Below are positions 1-7,783 of a stretch of 18,202 nt of DNA, in pieces. This stretch comes from Erysipelotrichaceae bacterium (GTDB taxonomy: Bacteria > Bacillota_I > Bacilli_A > RFN20 > CAG-826), in contig JACKCX010000011.1 of NCBI GenBank assembly GCA_020633795.1, positions 1 through 18,202 on the forward strand, in the 5' to 3' direction. A program made the translations under genes and the position numbers. Within the stretch, counting starts at the first letter, position 1. The number at the start of each line of letters is the position of its first letter. The notes beneath the pieces were generated by a model, which had not been told where the DNA came from, searched no databases, and was given only the letters and a program-made list of their open reading frames with translations.

Positions 1-177
1 AAAGTTACAAAAGATTCTGAATCGGATGTCATCTATACAATGAAATGCGAGTACTGTGGATGTGAATTTGAATACCAATTAGAAGATCTAGGCTATCGTC
101 CTTGGTATCCTCATGGTTTTGTCTATTGTCCTCATTGTGGACGACCATTGAGACACAAAGCCAACAAAAAACAATAA
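1..177 (+). CDS. C-terminal part of a small zinc-ribbon protein
   Basis: The open frame enters from the left edge and ends at a TAA at 175-177, so only the last 58 residues are visible. They contain two CxxC pairs, CEYC and CPHC, about 25 residues apart. That is the pattern of a four-cysteine zinc ribbon, with a basic tail rich in lysine. The arrangement resembles short phage or host zinc-ribbon proteins of unknown function, but the missing N-terminus prevents any family assignment. A terminator hairpin starts directly at the stop codon, so this is the last gene of its transcript. What I see is the zinc-ribbon cysteine pattern; metal binding is inferred. Confidence 0.7.
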   Translation, partial: KVTKDSESDVIYTMKCEYCGCEFEYQLEDLGYRPWYPHGFVYCPHCGRPLRHKANKKQ

Positions 178-203
178 AAAGGTGATGAAGCGTCACCTTT
201 TTT
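176..203 (+). terminator. Rho-independent terminator after the zinc-ribbon gene
   Basis: The stem AAAAAGGTGA (176-185) pairs with TCACCTTTTT (193 onward) around a 7-nt loop, and the right arm runs into a T-tract. It overlaps the stop codon of the upstream gene. The A-tract on the left arm means it may work in both directions. Confidence 0.85.
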
Positions 204-264
204 ACATTGAATAAATAATTAACTGAATCAAACATAGTTTGGTCAAATTAATAAATAAAGACTC

Positions 265-294
265 TTGATAATTATCTTTAAATGTTGCTACATT
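265..294 (+). promoter_or_regulatory. Possible sigma-A promoter for the surface lipoprotein
   Basis: TTGATA (265-270) and TACATT (289-294) are separated by 18 nt. It is the best -35/-10 pair I can see between the terminator at 176-203 and the lipoprotein start at 394. The -10 is weak, and GATAAT at 295-300 is an alternative. The leader that follows carries a GGC-GAAA-GCC mini-hairpin (301-310) and a C-tract, ATTCTCCCCC (320-329). Confidence 0.3.
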
Positions 295-393
295 GATAAT
301 GGCGAAAGCCTTGTTACAAATTCTCCCCCCGCGTAAGCGAAAAATTAATCAAGTGAATTTGATTTGTATTTTCTTTATTCGGAGGTGAATTAT

Positions 394-2595
394 ATGCGAA
401 AAAGAAATCGACATCTAGCCACTCTCATTTGTGGTTTTTTTGTGGCTATCCCATCTCTAATTGGTTGTGGAAATCAAAAAATACTTCCCACGTCGATTGA
501 AGTGACGAGTGAAAATAATGTCACAACCATTGAAGTAAGCGAAACATTACAGTTATCAGCTTCAATTCTTCCTTTGGAAGCCACTGATAAAACAGTGACA
601 TGGTCAAGCGCTAATGATGATTTAGCGACAATTAGTGAAACAGGACTCGTGACAGCGGTGGCTGTGACAGAAAATGGCGTTATCCTTACTGCCACCTCAA
701 ACGCTGACACTACAATTAAAGGCGAGTTTACTCTTAATGTTGATCCACTCACTCCGAGTGCATTAACCGTCGCTAGCCCCGATGATCAAACAACCCTCGC
801 CATTGATGAGACTTTACAACTCTCCGTTTCACCTTCACCAACTATTGCCAGCGCTAGTGTGACTTGGTCAAGTTCTGATAGTGAAATTATCTCGATTAGT
901 GAAACAGGTTTAGTGACAGCTCTAGATTATACTTATGAAGGTGTGACTATCACAGCGGCTTCCGTTATCAATTCCGAAATCACTGGTAGCATTGTTCTAT
1001 ATGTCCACCCCGCTATCACAGAAATATCCGCTGTTCGCAATTTAGAAGTCAGTCAAGAAATTGTCGTAACTGGCATTGTTTCCGGCTTTGTCTATACAGG
1101 CCAATCAACTCCTTATATCACTGGTATGTATATCGCCGATGACACTGGTTGTATCTACATTTATGGAGAGAATCAAGCCAAGAGTGTTTCTTTATACAAC
1201 GAAGTTATTGTGAAAGGAACAAAGAGCTATTACATTCCAGAAACTGATACCGGTAGTGCCGCGACCATGAATTATCAAGGTGAATTGCAATTAACTAACC
1301 CAGTTATTTTAAAGAATAATGGTGGGACAAACGCTATTCCTTCTAGCGCTATTACTGTCACAAATACTCTGGCGACAATTAATGATGTGCCGATTACAAC
1401 CGACATCACTGGCAATCTCTATCAAATCACTGGTCGCATCCTTAAAGTTGAGGGAAGCGGCTATACCAATTATTATCTCCAAGATTTAAATCGCGTGGAT
1501 AGTTTGCTCGTCTATACTCAATGCAATGGTAAAGATTTCTCTTATCTCGATGATTATGACGGCAAAGCCGTTTCTATCTTACTCAATGTCATTCTCGCTA
1601 AGCCAGGAGTCAATGCGTGGCGCATTTATCCCACGACAGTCGTGGAAGAAATCACTGTGACCGACGCACAAGAAGTCGCTTATGGTTTAGAGAGAGCCAA
1701 ATTAGATATCAGTGATGAATTCGCCGAATCAGTTTCCATTACTTTTAATAAAAACGATTCAGCTTTAGCGGGCTTAACTAGAACCATCAGTTCGACTAAT
1801 CCATATATTGCCATTACCGAAAATGAAAACGATTATACAATCGCTATTACCGTCGATGTGACGGGACAAGCTGACTTATTAATCACTGTTTCCTATAATG
1901 GTGTCGTAAACTCGACCACCAAGACAATTAATCTTGTCGGTAAACCAGAATACACCGCGATTAGTCTCCATGAAGCGCGAAGTCAAGAAGATGGGACGAT
2001 GGTGACGATTGAAGCCGTTGTGGCTCGCCTTGTCTATAAGAGTGGAACTGACACCCCACTTGGAGCCTTTATCGCTGATGATACAGATTCATTCTTTATT
2101 TATAATAATGCCGACTACATGGAGAGTCTTTCCGAAGTGACAGAAGGCAACTTAATTGCTGTTAGTGGAACAGTCACTCATTATATCGCTGACGCTGCGA
2201 AAGCGACGGCTAATAATTATTCTGGTGATTTCCAAATCAAAGATATCACCCTTATCTACAATGATAATGGCACTCATACTATTCCGAGTGGAATTATCGC
2301 TTCGACCACCGTTCAAGCTATCACAGAGACCTTAGGCTCAACAAACTTAAGTGGAACAATATTTGAAGTCAGTGGTATTATCACCAAAACGAGTTCCTCT
2401 TTCTATTCCACTTATTATGTTAAGGACGCTACCCAAACTTATTCACTCAATGTCTATTCGCAGAAGAATGGAGCGGAATTTGGTTGGCTTGATGAATATG
2501 TTGGCACACAAGTGACAATGTATCTAGGCGTTCAAAATGCTAAGCTATCCTCGACGACAATGTCGTGGAGAGTATGCCCGGTTTCAATTTTATAG
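394..2595 (+). CDS. Large surface lipoprotein with Ig-like (Big_2) and duplicated beta-rich modules
   Basis: This is a 733-residue exported lipoprotein, probably displayed on the outer face of the membrane. The start at 394 is chosen because GGAGG (381-385) lies 8 nt upstream; an upstream TTG at 364 would precede that site. The signal peptide is basic (MRKRNRH), then hydrophobic, ending in the lipobox LIGC with the lipidated Cys at 25. Two bacterial Ig-like Big_2 type repeats follow (about 33-205), each with the motif ISETGLVTA. Next come two copies of a longer module (about 206-425 and 535-733). Each has an IADDT strand, a YNGxG- or NDNGT-type turn followed by TIPS or AIPS, and a closing YY(L/V)(Q/K)D segment; an Ig-like spacer separates them. 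The fold of the long module resembles OB-like extracellular domains, but that is inference. Substrate and partner are unknown. The gene has its own terminator, so it is probably monocistronic. Confidence 0.85.
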   Translation: MRKRNRHLATLICGFFVAIPSLIGCGNQKILPTSIEVTSENNVTTIEVSETLQLSASILPLEATDKTVTWSSANDDLATISETGLVTAVAVTENGVILTATSNADTTIKGEFTLNVDPLTPSALTVASPDDQTTLAIDETLQLSVSPSPTIASASVTWSSSDSEIISISETGLVTALDYTYEGVTITAASVINSEITGSIVLYVHPAITEISAVRNLEVSQEIVVTGIVSGFVYTGQSTPYITGMYIADDTGCIYIYGENQAKSVSLYNEVIVKGTKSYYIPETDTGSAATMNYQGELQLTNPVILKNNGGTNAIPSSAITVTNTLATINDVPITTDITGNLYQITGRILKVEGSGYTNYYLQDLNRVDSLLVYTQCNGKDFSYLDDYDGKAVSILLNVILAKPGVNAWRIYPTTVVEEITVTDAQEVAYGLERAKLDISDEFAESVSITFNKNDSALAGLTRTISSTNPYIAITENENDYTIAITVDVTGQADLLITVSYNGVVNSTTKTINLVGKPEYTAISLHEARSQEDGTMVTIEAVVARLVYKSGTDTPLGAFIADDTDSFFIYNNADYMESLSEVTEGNLIAVSGTVTHYIADAAKATANNYSGDFQIKDITLIYNDNGTHTIPSGIIASTTVQAITETLGSTNLSGTIFEVSGIITKTSSSFYSTYYVKDATQTYSLNVYSQKNGAEFGWLDEYVGTQVTMYLGVQNAKLSSTTMSWRVCPVSIL

Positions 2596-2617
2596 TATTG
2601 GATTTTTCCTCTTTATC

Positions 2618-2660
2618 AATAGCGTGCTCAAGAATCGTCTTAGCACGCTATTTTTTCTTT
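2618..2660 (+). terminator. Rho-independent terminator after the lipoprotein gene
   Basis: AATAGCGTGCT (2618-2628) pairs with AGCACGCTATT (2642-2652) around a 13-nt loop, followed by a T-rich tract. It separates the lipoprotein from the downstream ATPase gene pair. Confidence 0.9.
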
Positions 2661-2667
2661 AAAATAT

Positions 2668-2696
2668 TTGGAATAATCACAAAATATTATTAAATT
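2668..2696 (+). promoter_or_regulatory. Possible promoter for the first ATPase/partner pair
   Basis: TTGGAA (2668-2673) and TAAATT (2691-2696) are 17 nt apart, downstream of the lipoprotein terminator. The match to consensus is moderate. Transcription from here would place the inverted repeat at 2706-2744 in the early 5' leader. Confidence 0.35.
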
Positions 2697-2705
2697 AATA
2701 ATTGT

Positions 2706-2744
2706 CTTTTCCATATCGTTATTCAAAATGCTAAAATGGAAAAG
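2706..2744. repeat. 9-bp perfect inverted repeat before the membrane ATPase gene
   Basis: CTTTTCCAT (2706-2714) and ATGGAAAAG (2736-2744) are exact reverse complements with 21 nt between them. The right arm ends 20 nt before the ATG at 2765. It could be an operator or an mRNA hairpin close to the ribosome binding site. There is no T-tract, so it is not a terminator. Confidence 0.6.
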
Positions 2745-2764
2745 CGTGGATAGGTACTCATATT

Positions 2765-5509
2765 ATGAAAAAAATAATTAAGAACAATTTCTTTACCGGC
2801 TTTTTGCTTTTAGGTCTCTCGATTTTAATCTTTAGCCTCGGCATTTGGAGCATCACTATTGATATTAATAGCAACCCTATTAATCTTTGGGAAATATCAC
2901 AACTCGACACTTTCTCTCCTCAGCCATTTAATATTTTTGTTCTCTGCTTTGTTATCGCTCTTTTCGTCTCTCTTGTTTTTATTACCCTATCTCTTATTAG
3001 TTTATTTAAACGAAATAATGTTTTCTTCTTTATCACGATATTTTATCAATTAGCGGTGCAAGTGACATTTTTCGTCATGCAAGGTGTGACGCTTGAATTA
3101 TCGAGCGGAGCCATTACTTTAGCGATTATTAATACTATTTTTGTGCTGGTTTCTTTTGCCCTTGCTATTTTAAGAAGAATTTTCGTCGCGAAAAAAGGCG
3201 AAGAAGCCAAGATCAGCGAAGGATCTAGCGAAGGACATCAAATTGTTCTTTCTTTTAAACACATAGGGAAATTACTCGCTATTGATCTCGCTCAACTCAT
3301 CGCTTCTTTCTTGGTTCTCTTCATCCCTCTTTATTCGATCAAGAATTCGACCGATACTGTTCATCACATTCTCATCACTAGTGGATCGGGTAGCAGTATT
3401 AATTTGATTGATACAATCTTCTTTATTGTTTTCTTCCTCTTTGTTCTTGCGAGCGTGTTTTTCTTTATATATCTCATCTCTTTATATCTGAGCGATAAGC
3501 GATCATTCTTGATTAAATCACGACACTTCTCGATCTATAATCTCATCATTTCTATCCTCTTCTTCTTGAGTGGCTTTATCGTGGCGTTTATCTTCACTTT
3601 AAATGGAACTTCATCGTTTACTCTCTCCTATATTGTTTTGATTGTGATGGGCGTTCTCTATTTTATCTTTTCCATTATCAAAGGCCATCTCGATGGTATT
3701 GCGGGTATCACTCAAAAAGAAAAGAAACTCAAATTCTTTAAAGTTGAAACCCTTATCTATCTCTTGGTCATCACCGCGATTACCGCTAGTTCACTCTTTC
3801 TCAAAGTCGTTCAAGTGACAATTACTTATGGATCAGCTTCCACAACCGAAAAAGCTTTTACAGGTTATCAGTTGATTACTCAATACGCTTCCTTAAGCAC
3901 TGGTTATCAATTTGTGGCTTTCTATCTTGTCGCCATGTTACTGGTGTCTGCCCTTTTGCTTTTATGGGCTCTCTGCTCCTACTTTACTAAATACCGTTAT
4001 TTTAATCGCGTAGCGAAGATTGTGGCTTATCTTAATATCGCGATGGTTCTCGTCTTAGGAGTGATGGGCATTTACTTCAAATTTGTCATGGCTCTTAACA
4101 TGGAGAATCTCATCTCCATTCTCGATTATTATGGCATTACTTATAATGACACAACGAATTATGAATTAAATTCTCAAATGATTTATGCCTTGCTGGCTGA
4201 TGTCATTGTTATCGTGACGATGTTTGTCCGCAAAGCCTTTGATAAAGAGCCCTTTGCCCTCACAGGTTTTGATAGTTTGTTAAGTGGAGCAAACGCTCCC
4301 GTTGCTGAGGCAACAGAAGCCACTAATGGAGCGAGTGGAAATGAAGATTCTCATAATGATAGTAATCATAGTGAAGACTCTTCGATTGAAGAAGCTAATT
4401 TTGATCCCTGTCCTGCCTTCTCTGATCTCGATGCTAAAGGCGATTACTTTAAGAGTGAACTCGAACTTCGCGAGAAGGAAAAAGCTAGTAATGTCACTCT
4501 TCATAAATTAGTGAGTTTTGTGGTTGACTATGCCAAAAACAGTCGCCTTCATCTCTCTTATAGTCAAGAGGATATCGCCGCCTTCATCTCTGGCTTAGGA
4601 GCTTGTCGTCTCTCCATTCTTCAAGGAATGTCCGGCACTGGCAAAACCAGTTTACCGAAGATCTTTATGGAAGCCATTTATGGCAATTGTTTCATCGTTG
4701 AAGTGGAATCGTCTTGGAAAGATAAAAATGAACTTCTTGGATACTATAATGAGTTCTCTAATCTTTATACACCGAAGAAATTTACCATTGCTCTATATAA
4801 GGCAGCGATGAATCCCGATATTCCGACCTTTATTGTCCTTGACGAAATGAACTTATCGCGTATTGAATACTATTTCTCAGACTTCCTTTCTCTGATGGAA
4901 AACGAAGAAGAAAAACGCGAGATTAAATTACTTAATATTCACTTAGAAAAAACCGAAAAAGGCGCAAAAGTGCCATATTCTTTGCTAAAAGATGGTTATA
5001 GTTTACATATTCCATCTAATCTTTGGTTCATTGGAACGGCTAATCGTGATGAATCAACATTCGTTATTTCCGATAAAGTTTATGATCGTGCACACACGAT
5101 GAATTTCAATAAACGAGCCCCCAAAGTTGTTGACTCCAGCACTCCGATTAAGAGACAATTTTATAGTTATGAAATGCTTGATAAATTGTTGCAAGAAGCG
5201 ACTAGTAAAGGAACCTTTGATGCGGAGAAATCTTCGCTCATTCAAAAGGTTGAAAAACTCCTCCGCCCCTTCAATATTTCCTTTGGCAATCGTATCCTTA
5301 ATCAAATCGAAGAATTCGTCGATATTTATCAAGCGTGTTTCCCCGACAAAGATGTTTTAAATGAAGCGATTGAAACCATTTTACTCAGCAAAGTCGTCAG
5401 TAAACTCGAAGTCAAAACGATCGATAATCGCGAAGAACTTATTAAAGATTTTGAGAGCTTAAAACTCTATCGATGCGCTGAATTTATTTCCACTTTGAAT
5501 GAGGATTAA
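2765..5509 (+). CDS. Polytopic membrane protein fused to an McrB/MoxR-like AAA+ ATPase
   Basis: The 914-residue protein has two halves. Residues about 10-480 hold roughly a dozen hydrophobic segments. Residues 500-545 are an acidic, Ser/Asn-rich linker. The rest is a cytoplasmic AAA+ domain of the AAA_5 (McrB/MoxR) class. Walker A is GMSGTGKT at 621-628. The motif SWKDKNELLGYYNEF follows. Walker B is VLDEMN with D693 and E694. A sensor-1-like GTANRDES lies near 755-763, and YDRA near 775. An almost identical set of motifs occurs in the ATPase at 16072, so the two are paralogues. The gene ends 2 nt before the DUF2357-like gene, a pairing typical of McrB-McrC type modules. Substrate and nucleotide preference cannot be read; the MNTxD signature of GTP-using McrB is not present. 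GGATAGG upstream is a modest ribosome binding site. The fused multi-helix membrane half is unusual for McrB homologues. Confidence 0.85.
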   Translation: MKKIIKNNFFTGFLLLGLSILIFSLGIWSITIDINSNPINLWEISQLDTFSPQPFNIFVLCFVIALFVSLVFITLSLISLFKRNNVFFFITIFYQLAVQVTFFVMQGVTLELSSGAITLAIINTIFVLVSFALAILRRIFVAKKGEEAKISEGSSEGHQIVLSFKHIGKLLAIDLAQLIASFLVLFIPLYSIKNSTDTVHHILITSGSGSSINLIDTIFFIVFFLFVLASVFFFIYLISLYLSDKRSFLIKSRHFSIYNLIISILFFLSGFIVAFIFTLNGTSSFTLSYIVLIVMGVLYFIFSIIKGHLDGIAGITQKEKKLKFFKVETLIYLLVITAITASSLFLKVVQVTITYGSASTTEKAFTGYQLITQYASLSTGYQFVAFYLVAMLLVSALLLLWALCSYFTKYRYFNRVAKIVAYLNIAMVLVLGVMGIYFKFVMALNMENLISILDYYGITYNDTTNYELNSQMIYALLADVIVIVTMFVRKAFDKEPFALTGFDSLLSGANAPVAEATEATNGASGNEDSHNDSNHSEDSSIEEANFDPCPAFSDLDAKGDYFKSELELREKEKASNVTLHKLVSFVVDYAKNSRLHLSYSQEDIAAFISGLGACRLSILQGMSGTGKTSLPKIFMEAIYGNCFIVEVESSWKDKNELLGYYNEFSNLYTPKKFTIALYKAAMNPDIPTFIVLDEMNLSRIEYYFSDFLSLMENEEEKREIKLLNIHLEKTEKGAKVPYSLLKDGYSLHIPSNLWFIGTANRDESTFVISDKVYDRAHTMNFNKRAPKVVDSSTPIKRQFYSYEMLDKLLQEATSKGTFDAEKSSLIQKVEKLLRPFNISFGNRILNQIEEFVDIYQACFPDKDVLNEAIETILLSKVVSKLEVKTIDNREELIKDFESLKLYRCAEFISTLNED

Positions 5510-5511
5510 TC

Positions 5512-7080
5512 ATGACCTCAAAAAATGAATTACAACATCTCGATGAGTATCTTCATCTTCAGACGGTGTTAAATTCGATCAATGCTTTTACCGCTAGTCA
5601 TCCGATTACTAATTACATTGAATTTGATTATTATATCGCCCATGATTTGACGCTTTTTTTCATTGAACCCAATATTGATTTTGGGGCGATTAGTGAGACT
5701 TTGAACCTCATTAAAAAAGCCCTTCCTTCTTTAAAGCGCATTTTTTCCAAACCGATTATCGCTCTTAAAGATATCCCTGAAGTTTCACCAGTCGAATTGG
5801 TGAGCAAGACCAATCAAGACACTCTTTTTCATCTCGCTAATCATTTTAATAATGTTGGCAATATTAAAAACGGGAAGATCAAACCTCGCAAATTATTGAC
5901 GCAGATTTATGAAGATGATTACGCCTTATATGAAAATGTCGTTTTCTGCAATTTTGTCGATGAAGTCATCCGCTACTGCAAGAAGAACATTCGCTATCTA
6001 GAAAATCTTCTTTATGCCAGCGAGATTATGGATTTTAATCTCTTAGAAAGAGTTAATCATATCGACTATTATATGGCGTTAGGAAAACTTCATACTGGTT
6101 ATATTCGCGATTATCATCGCTATTATGATTCAGCGCGACGCTTGTATAATGATTGCCTCTTCATTCTTAACACTATTACACCTCGCCTAAAAAAGCCGAT
6201 TTACCGCTTAAATAAAAAGCGCAAACAAACTCATAAATTGCGAAAGACCAATATCTTTATCAATCAAAAAGACTACCGCCGTGTTTTCATCACTTATAAA
6301 TATTTTATCACCAATAAGATTGTCTCTAATCCGAAAGAAGAGAAAGTAGATTTTATCAAATTGCAAAAGAACTATTTCTTATTTGTAAAGATGCTCTCTA
6401 TCTTTTCTCTCGGCCACTTCAATTTTGAAGCGACACCCACAACCAAAATTAATCTCCATCGTTTGAATGCTGATTTCGCGTTTAAAAAGTGGAAAATCAA
6501 TCTTCATTCCATTGAAGGAAAAGGTCTTTTAATCACTTTTAAAAAGGATATCGAATATCGCATGCTGGTCTATCCCACTCTTGATCTATCCATGCATATC
6601 GATGAAGGTTCTTTTAAAAAGGATTACCAATACAATGAGTTAGTGGTGGTGAGCCCGATTCAAATGGATGGGCAAAAAGAGAGACCCCTTTTTATCTCTA
6701 TGGAGAATATCGATTCATTCCGTCGCCTTCAACAATTGTTGCTAAGAGGAATGATTTATTCTGATCAAGAGAGACATGATTGTCCATTCTGCTCTAAAGA
6801 TCTCGTGTACGACGATAAGAAAAAAGCTTATGTCTGTCCAGATTGTCGCACGGAAATTTATAAGGATACTTGTTTAGAGACTGGAAAAACTTATTACTAC
6901 ACGAAAATATCTAACTTTAAGCCCTTTAATTTATTGCAGGCTTCAAATCTCAATTATGGTCAGTGGTTGAATGAAAGAAAATTAGAAGCCGCCTACTATT
7001 ATCGTAATATTACTGAGATGAATGAGGAAGGAGAAATCGTCTGTCCTATCTGCCACGAAATCCATCATCACAATCATTAA
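5512..7080 (+). CDS. DUF2357/McrC-like partner protein with C-terminal zinc-binding cysteines
   Basis: This 522-residue cytoplasmic protein has no membrane segment. It starts 2 nt after the ATPase stop, with TGAGGA upstream of its ATG. The N-terminal half has the segment EDDYALYENVVF (about 134-145). It aligns with EDYFIIYENKFI in the partial protein at 17609; a preceding KTN...HLA.H stretch is also shared. A D/AxYEN motif after a conserved helical region is characteristic of DUF2357 proteins that accompany McrB-like ATPases. Residues 340-380 occupy the place where the PD-(D/E)xK nuclease core would be, but I see no clear E/D-x-K pair, so the nuclease may be degenerate. The C-terminus has CPFC (424-427) and CPDC (442-445), a zinc ribbon, then CPIC (511-514) followed by a histidine-rich tail. 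Family assignment rests on motif and context. Confidence 0.7.
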   Translation: MTSKNELQHLDEYLHLQTVLNSINAFTASHPITNYIEFDYYIAHDLTLFFIEPNIDFGAISETLNLIKKALPSLKRIFSKPIIALKDIPEVSPVELVSKTNQDTLFHLANHFNNVGNIKNGKIKPRKLLTQIYEDDYALYENVVFCNFVDEVIRYCKKNIRYLENLLYASEIMDFNLLERVNHIDYYMALGKLHTGYIRDYHRYYDSARRLYNDCLFILNTITPRLKKPIYRLNKKRKQTHKLRKTNIFINQKDYRRVFITYKYFITNKIVSNPKEEKVDFIKLQKNYFLFVKMLSIFSLGHFNFEATPTTKINLHRLNADFAFKKWKINLHSIEGKGLLITFKKDIEYRMLVYPTLDLSMHIDEGSFKKDYQYNELVVVSPIQMDGQKERPLFISMENIDSFRRLQQLLLRGMIYSDQERHDCPFCSKDLVYDDKKKAYVCPDCRTEIYKDTCLETGKTYYYTKISNFKPFNLLQASNLNYGQWLNERKLEAAYYYRNITEMNEEGEIVCPICHEIHHHNH

Positions 7081-7162
7081 TAGACCACGACAAAAAAAGT
7101 CAGTTGTTCATTTCAAATTGGTTGATTATAGCGCTCCCCTTTTATATTAGAAAATAATGTTT

Positions 7163-7474
7163 TTAATGCTCATTTTCTTTGTCGCATTCGTCAAGTATTT
7201 TACAAACCGATGTTTGAAGAAATTGTATGAAATCTTCTTTTGGTATTCGTTCAAGAAGACAGCAAACATCATCTTTCTTTTGACAAGCGACATCTCTTCC
7301 AATCAAATAATCAACGCTGACTCCAAAGAATTCAGCTAGAATGATCAAATCTTTCACACTTGGATCGTGAATCTCATTTTCCCAGTTTAAGATCGTTTGA
7401 CCAGAGTGTTGAACAATTTCCCCAATATCATCTTGGCTTAAATGTTTAGCTATTCTCAATTCTTTTAGTCTCAT
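7163..7474 (-). CDS. XRE-family (Cro/CI-like) transcriptional regulator
   Basis: This 103-residue protein begins with an HTH_3 domain: MRLKELRIAKHLSQDDIGE is the first helix pair, then SGQTILNWENEIHDPS is the recognition-helix region, and VKDLIILAEFFGVSVDYLIG is the classic closing helix. A short C-terminal tail with several cysteines (VACQ, VCCLLE, CKILDEC) follows; it may be redox- or metal-responsive, but that is speculative. The start at 7474 is preferred over an ATG 9 codons upstream because AAAGGAAG sits 8 nt before it. It is transcribed towards the preceding gene (convergent) and divergently from the gene at 7784. The inverted repeats in the divergent region are candidate binding sites for it. 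Confidence 0.9.
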   Translation of the reverse strand: MRLKELRIAKHLSQDDIGEIVQHSGQTILNWENEIHDPSVKDLIILAEFFGVSVDYLIGRDVACQKKDDVCCLLERIPKEDFIQFLQTSVCKILDECDKENEH

Positions 7475-7505
7475 AACGTCTTCCTTTGATTTAATAATCA
7501 AATAA

Positions 7506-7535
7506 GTCTTGAAAGAAACATAGATAAATCAAGAC
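7506..7535. promoter_or_regulatory. Candidate operator: GTCTTGA / TCAAGAC inverted repeat
   Basis: GTCTTGA (7506-7512) and TCAAGAC (7529-7535) are perfect reverse complements with a 16-nt spacer, lying just upstream of the XRE gene start. Their centre-to-centre distance is about two helical turns, fitting a dimeric repressor. Autoregulation is inferred from position only. Confidence 0.4.
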
Positions 7536-7608
7536 AAGAATGATAATACTTTGTCAATCTCAAAATAAACTTGATAAAAATAAAGTAAAACTTTTGTAAG
7601 CACTATGC

Positions 7609-7644
7609 TTTTTACTGAAAAATTCTACCCTATCTCAGTAAAAA
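7609..7644. repeat. 10-bp perfect inverted repeat TTTTTACTGA / TCAGTAAAAA
   Basis: The arms at 7609-7618 and 7635-7644 are exact reverse complements, again with a 16-nt spacer. It may be a second regulatory site or an AT-rich hairpin. No transcript is known to end here. Confidence 0.5.
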
Positions 7645-7741
7645 ATGATAGTTTTAATGCAAATAAAATAAAATTAATTAAATGTTGATGCAATCTCAAT
7701 TAATGAAAAACAAAAACCTTTTTATCAATGCGCGAATTTTT

Positions 7742-7769
7742 TTGGTTAAAAAATCTATTTATGTATAAT
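7742..7769 (+). promoter_or_regulatory. Promoter of the single-pass exported protein gene
   Basis: TTGGTT (7742-7747) and a perfect TATAAT (7764-7769) are separated by 16 nt. Transcription would begin only about 7-8 nt before the ATG at 7784, giving a very short leader with almost no room for a Shine-Dalgarno. Confidence 0.6.
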
Positions 7770-7783
7770 AATAATATCAAGAG

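Larger units (their letters stand above)
7475..7783. other. AT-rich divergent intergenic region with two inverted repeats
   Basis: These 309 bases between the XRE gene and the secreted-protein gene hold no gene I can support. They carry two inverted repeats (7506-7535 and 7609-7644), a minus-strand TTGACA (7552-7557) that could be the -35 of the regulator gene, and a plus-strand promoter just before 7784. The remaining stretch, about 7650-7740, is plain AT-rich sequence. Confidence 0.6.

Noticed and set aside
364..393. Upstream TTG start for the lipoprotein
   Set aside because: It lies before the clear GGAGG at 381-385 and would put ten extra residues ahead of an otherwise standard lipoprotein signal.
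474..752. Minus-strand open frame inside the lipoprotein gene
   Set aside because: Shadow of the real gene; no start signal and no recognisable domain.
4280..5360. Several short open frames on both strands inside the multi-pass ATPase gene
   Set aside because: They overlap the AAA+ domain coding sequence in other frames and have no independent support.
7157..7339. 60-residue open frame on the plus strand
   Set aside because: It lies antisense to the XRE gene, whose HTH domain is clear; no ribosome binding site and hydrophobic low-complexity content.
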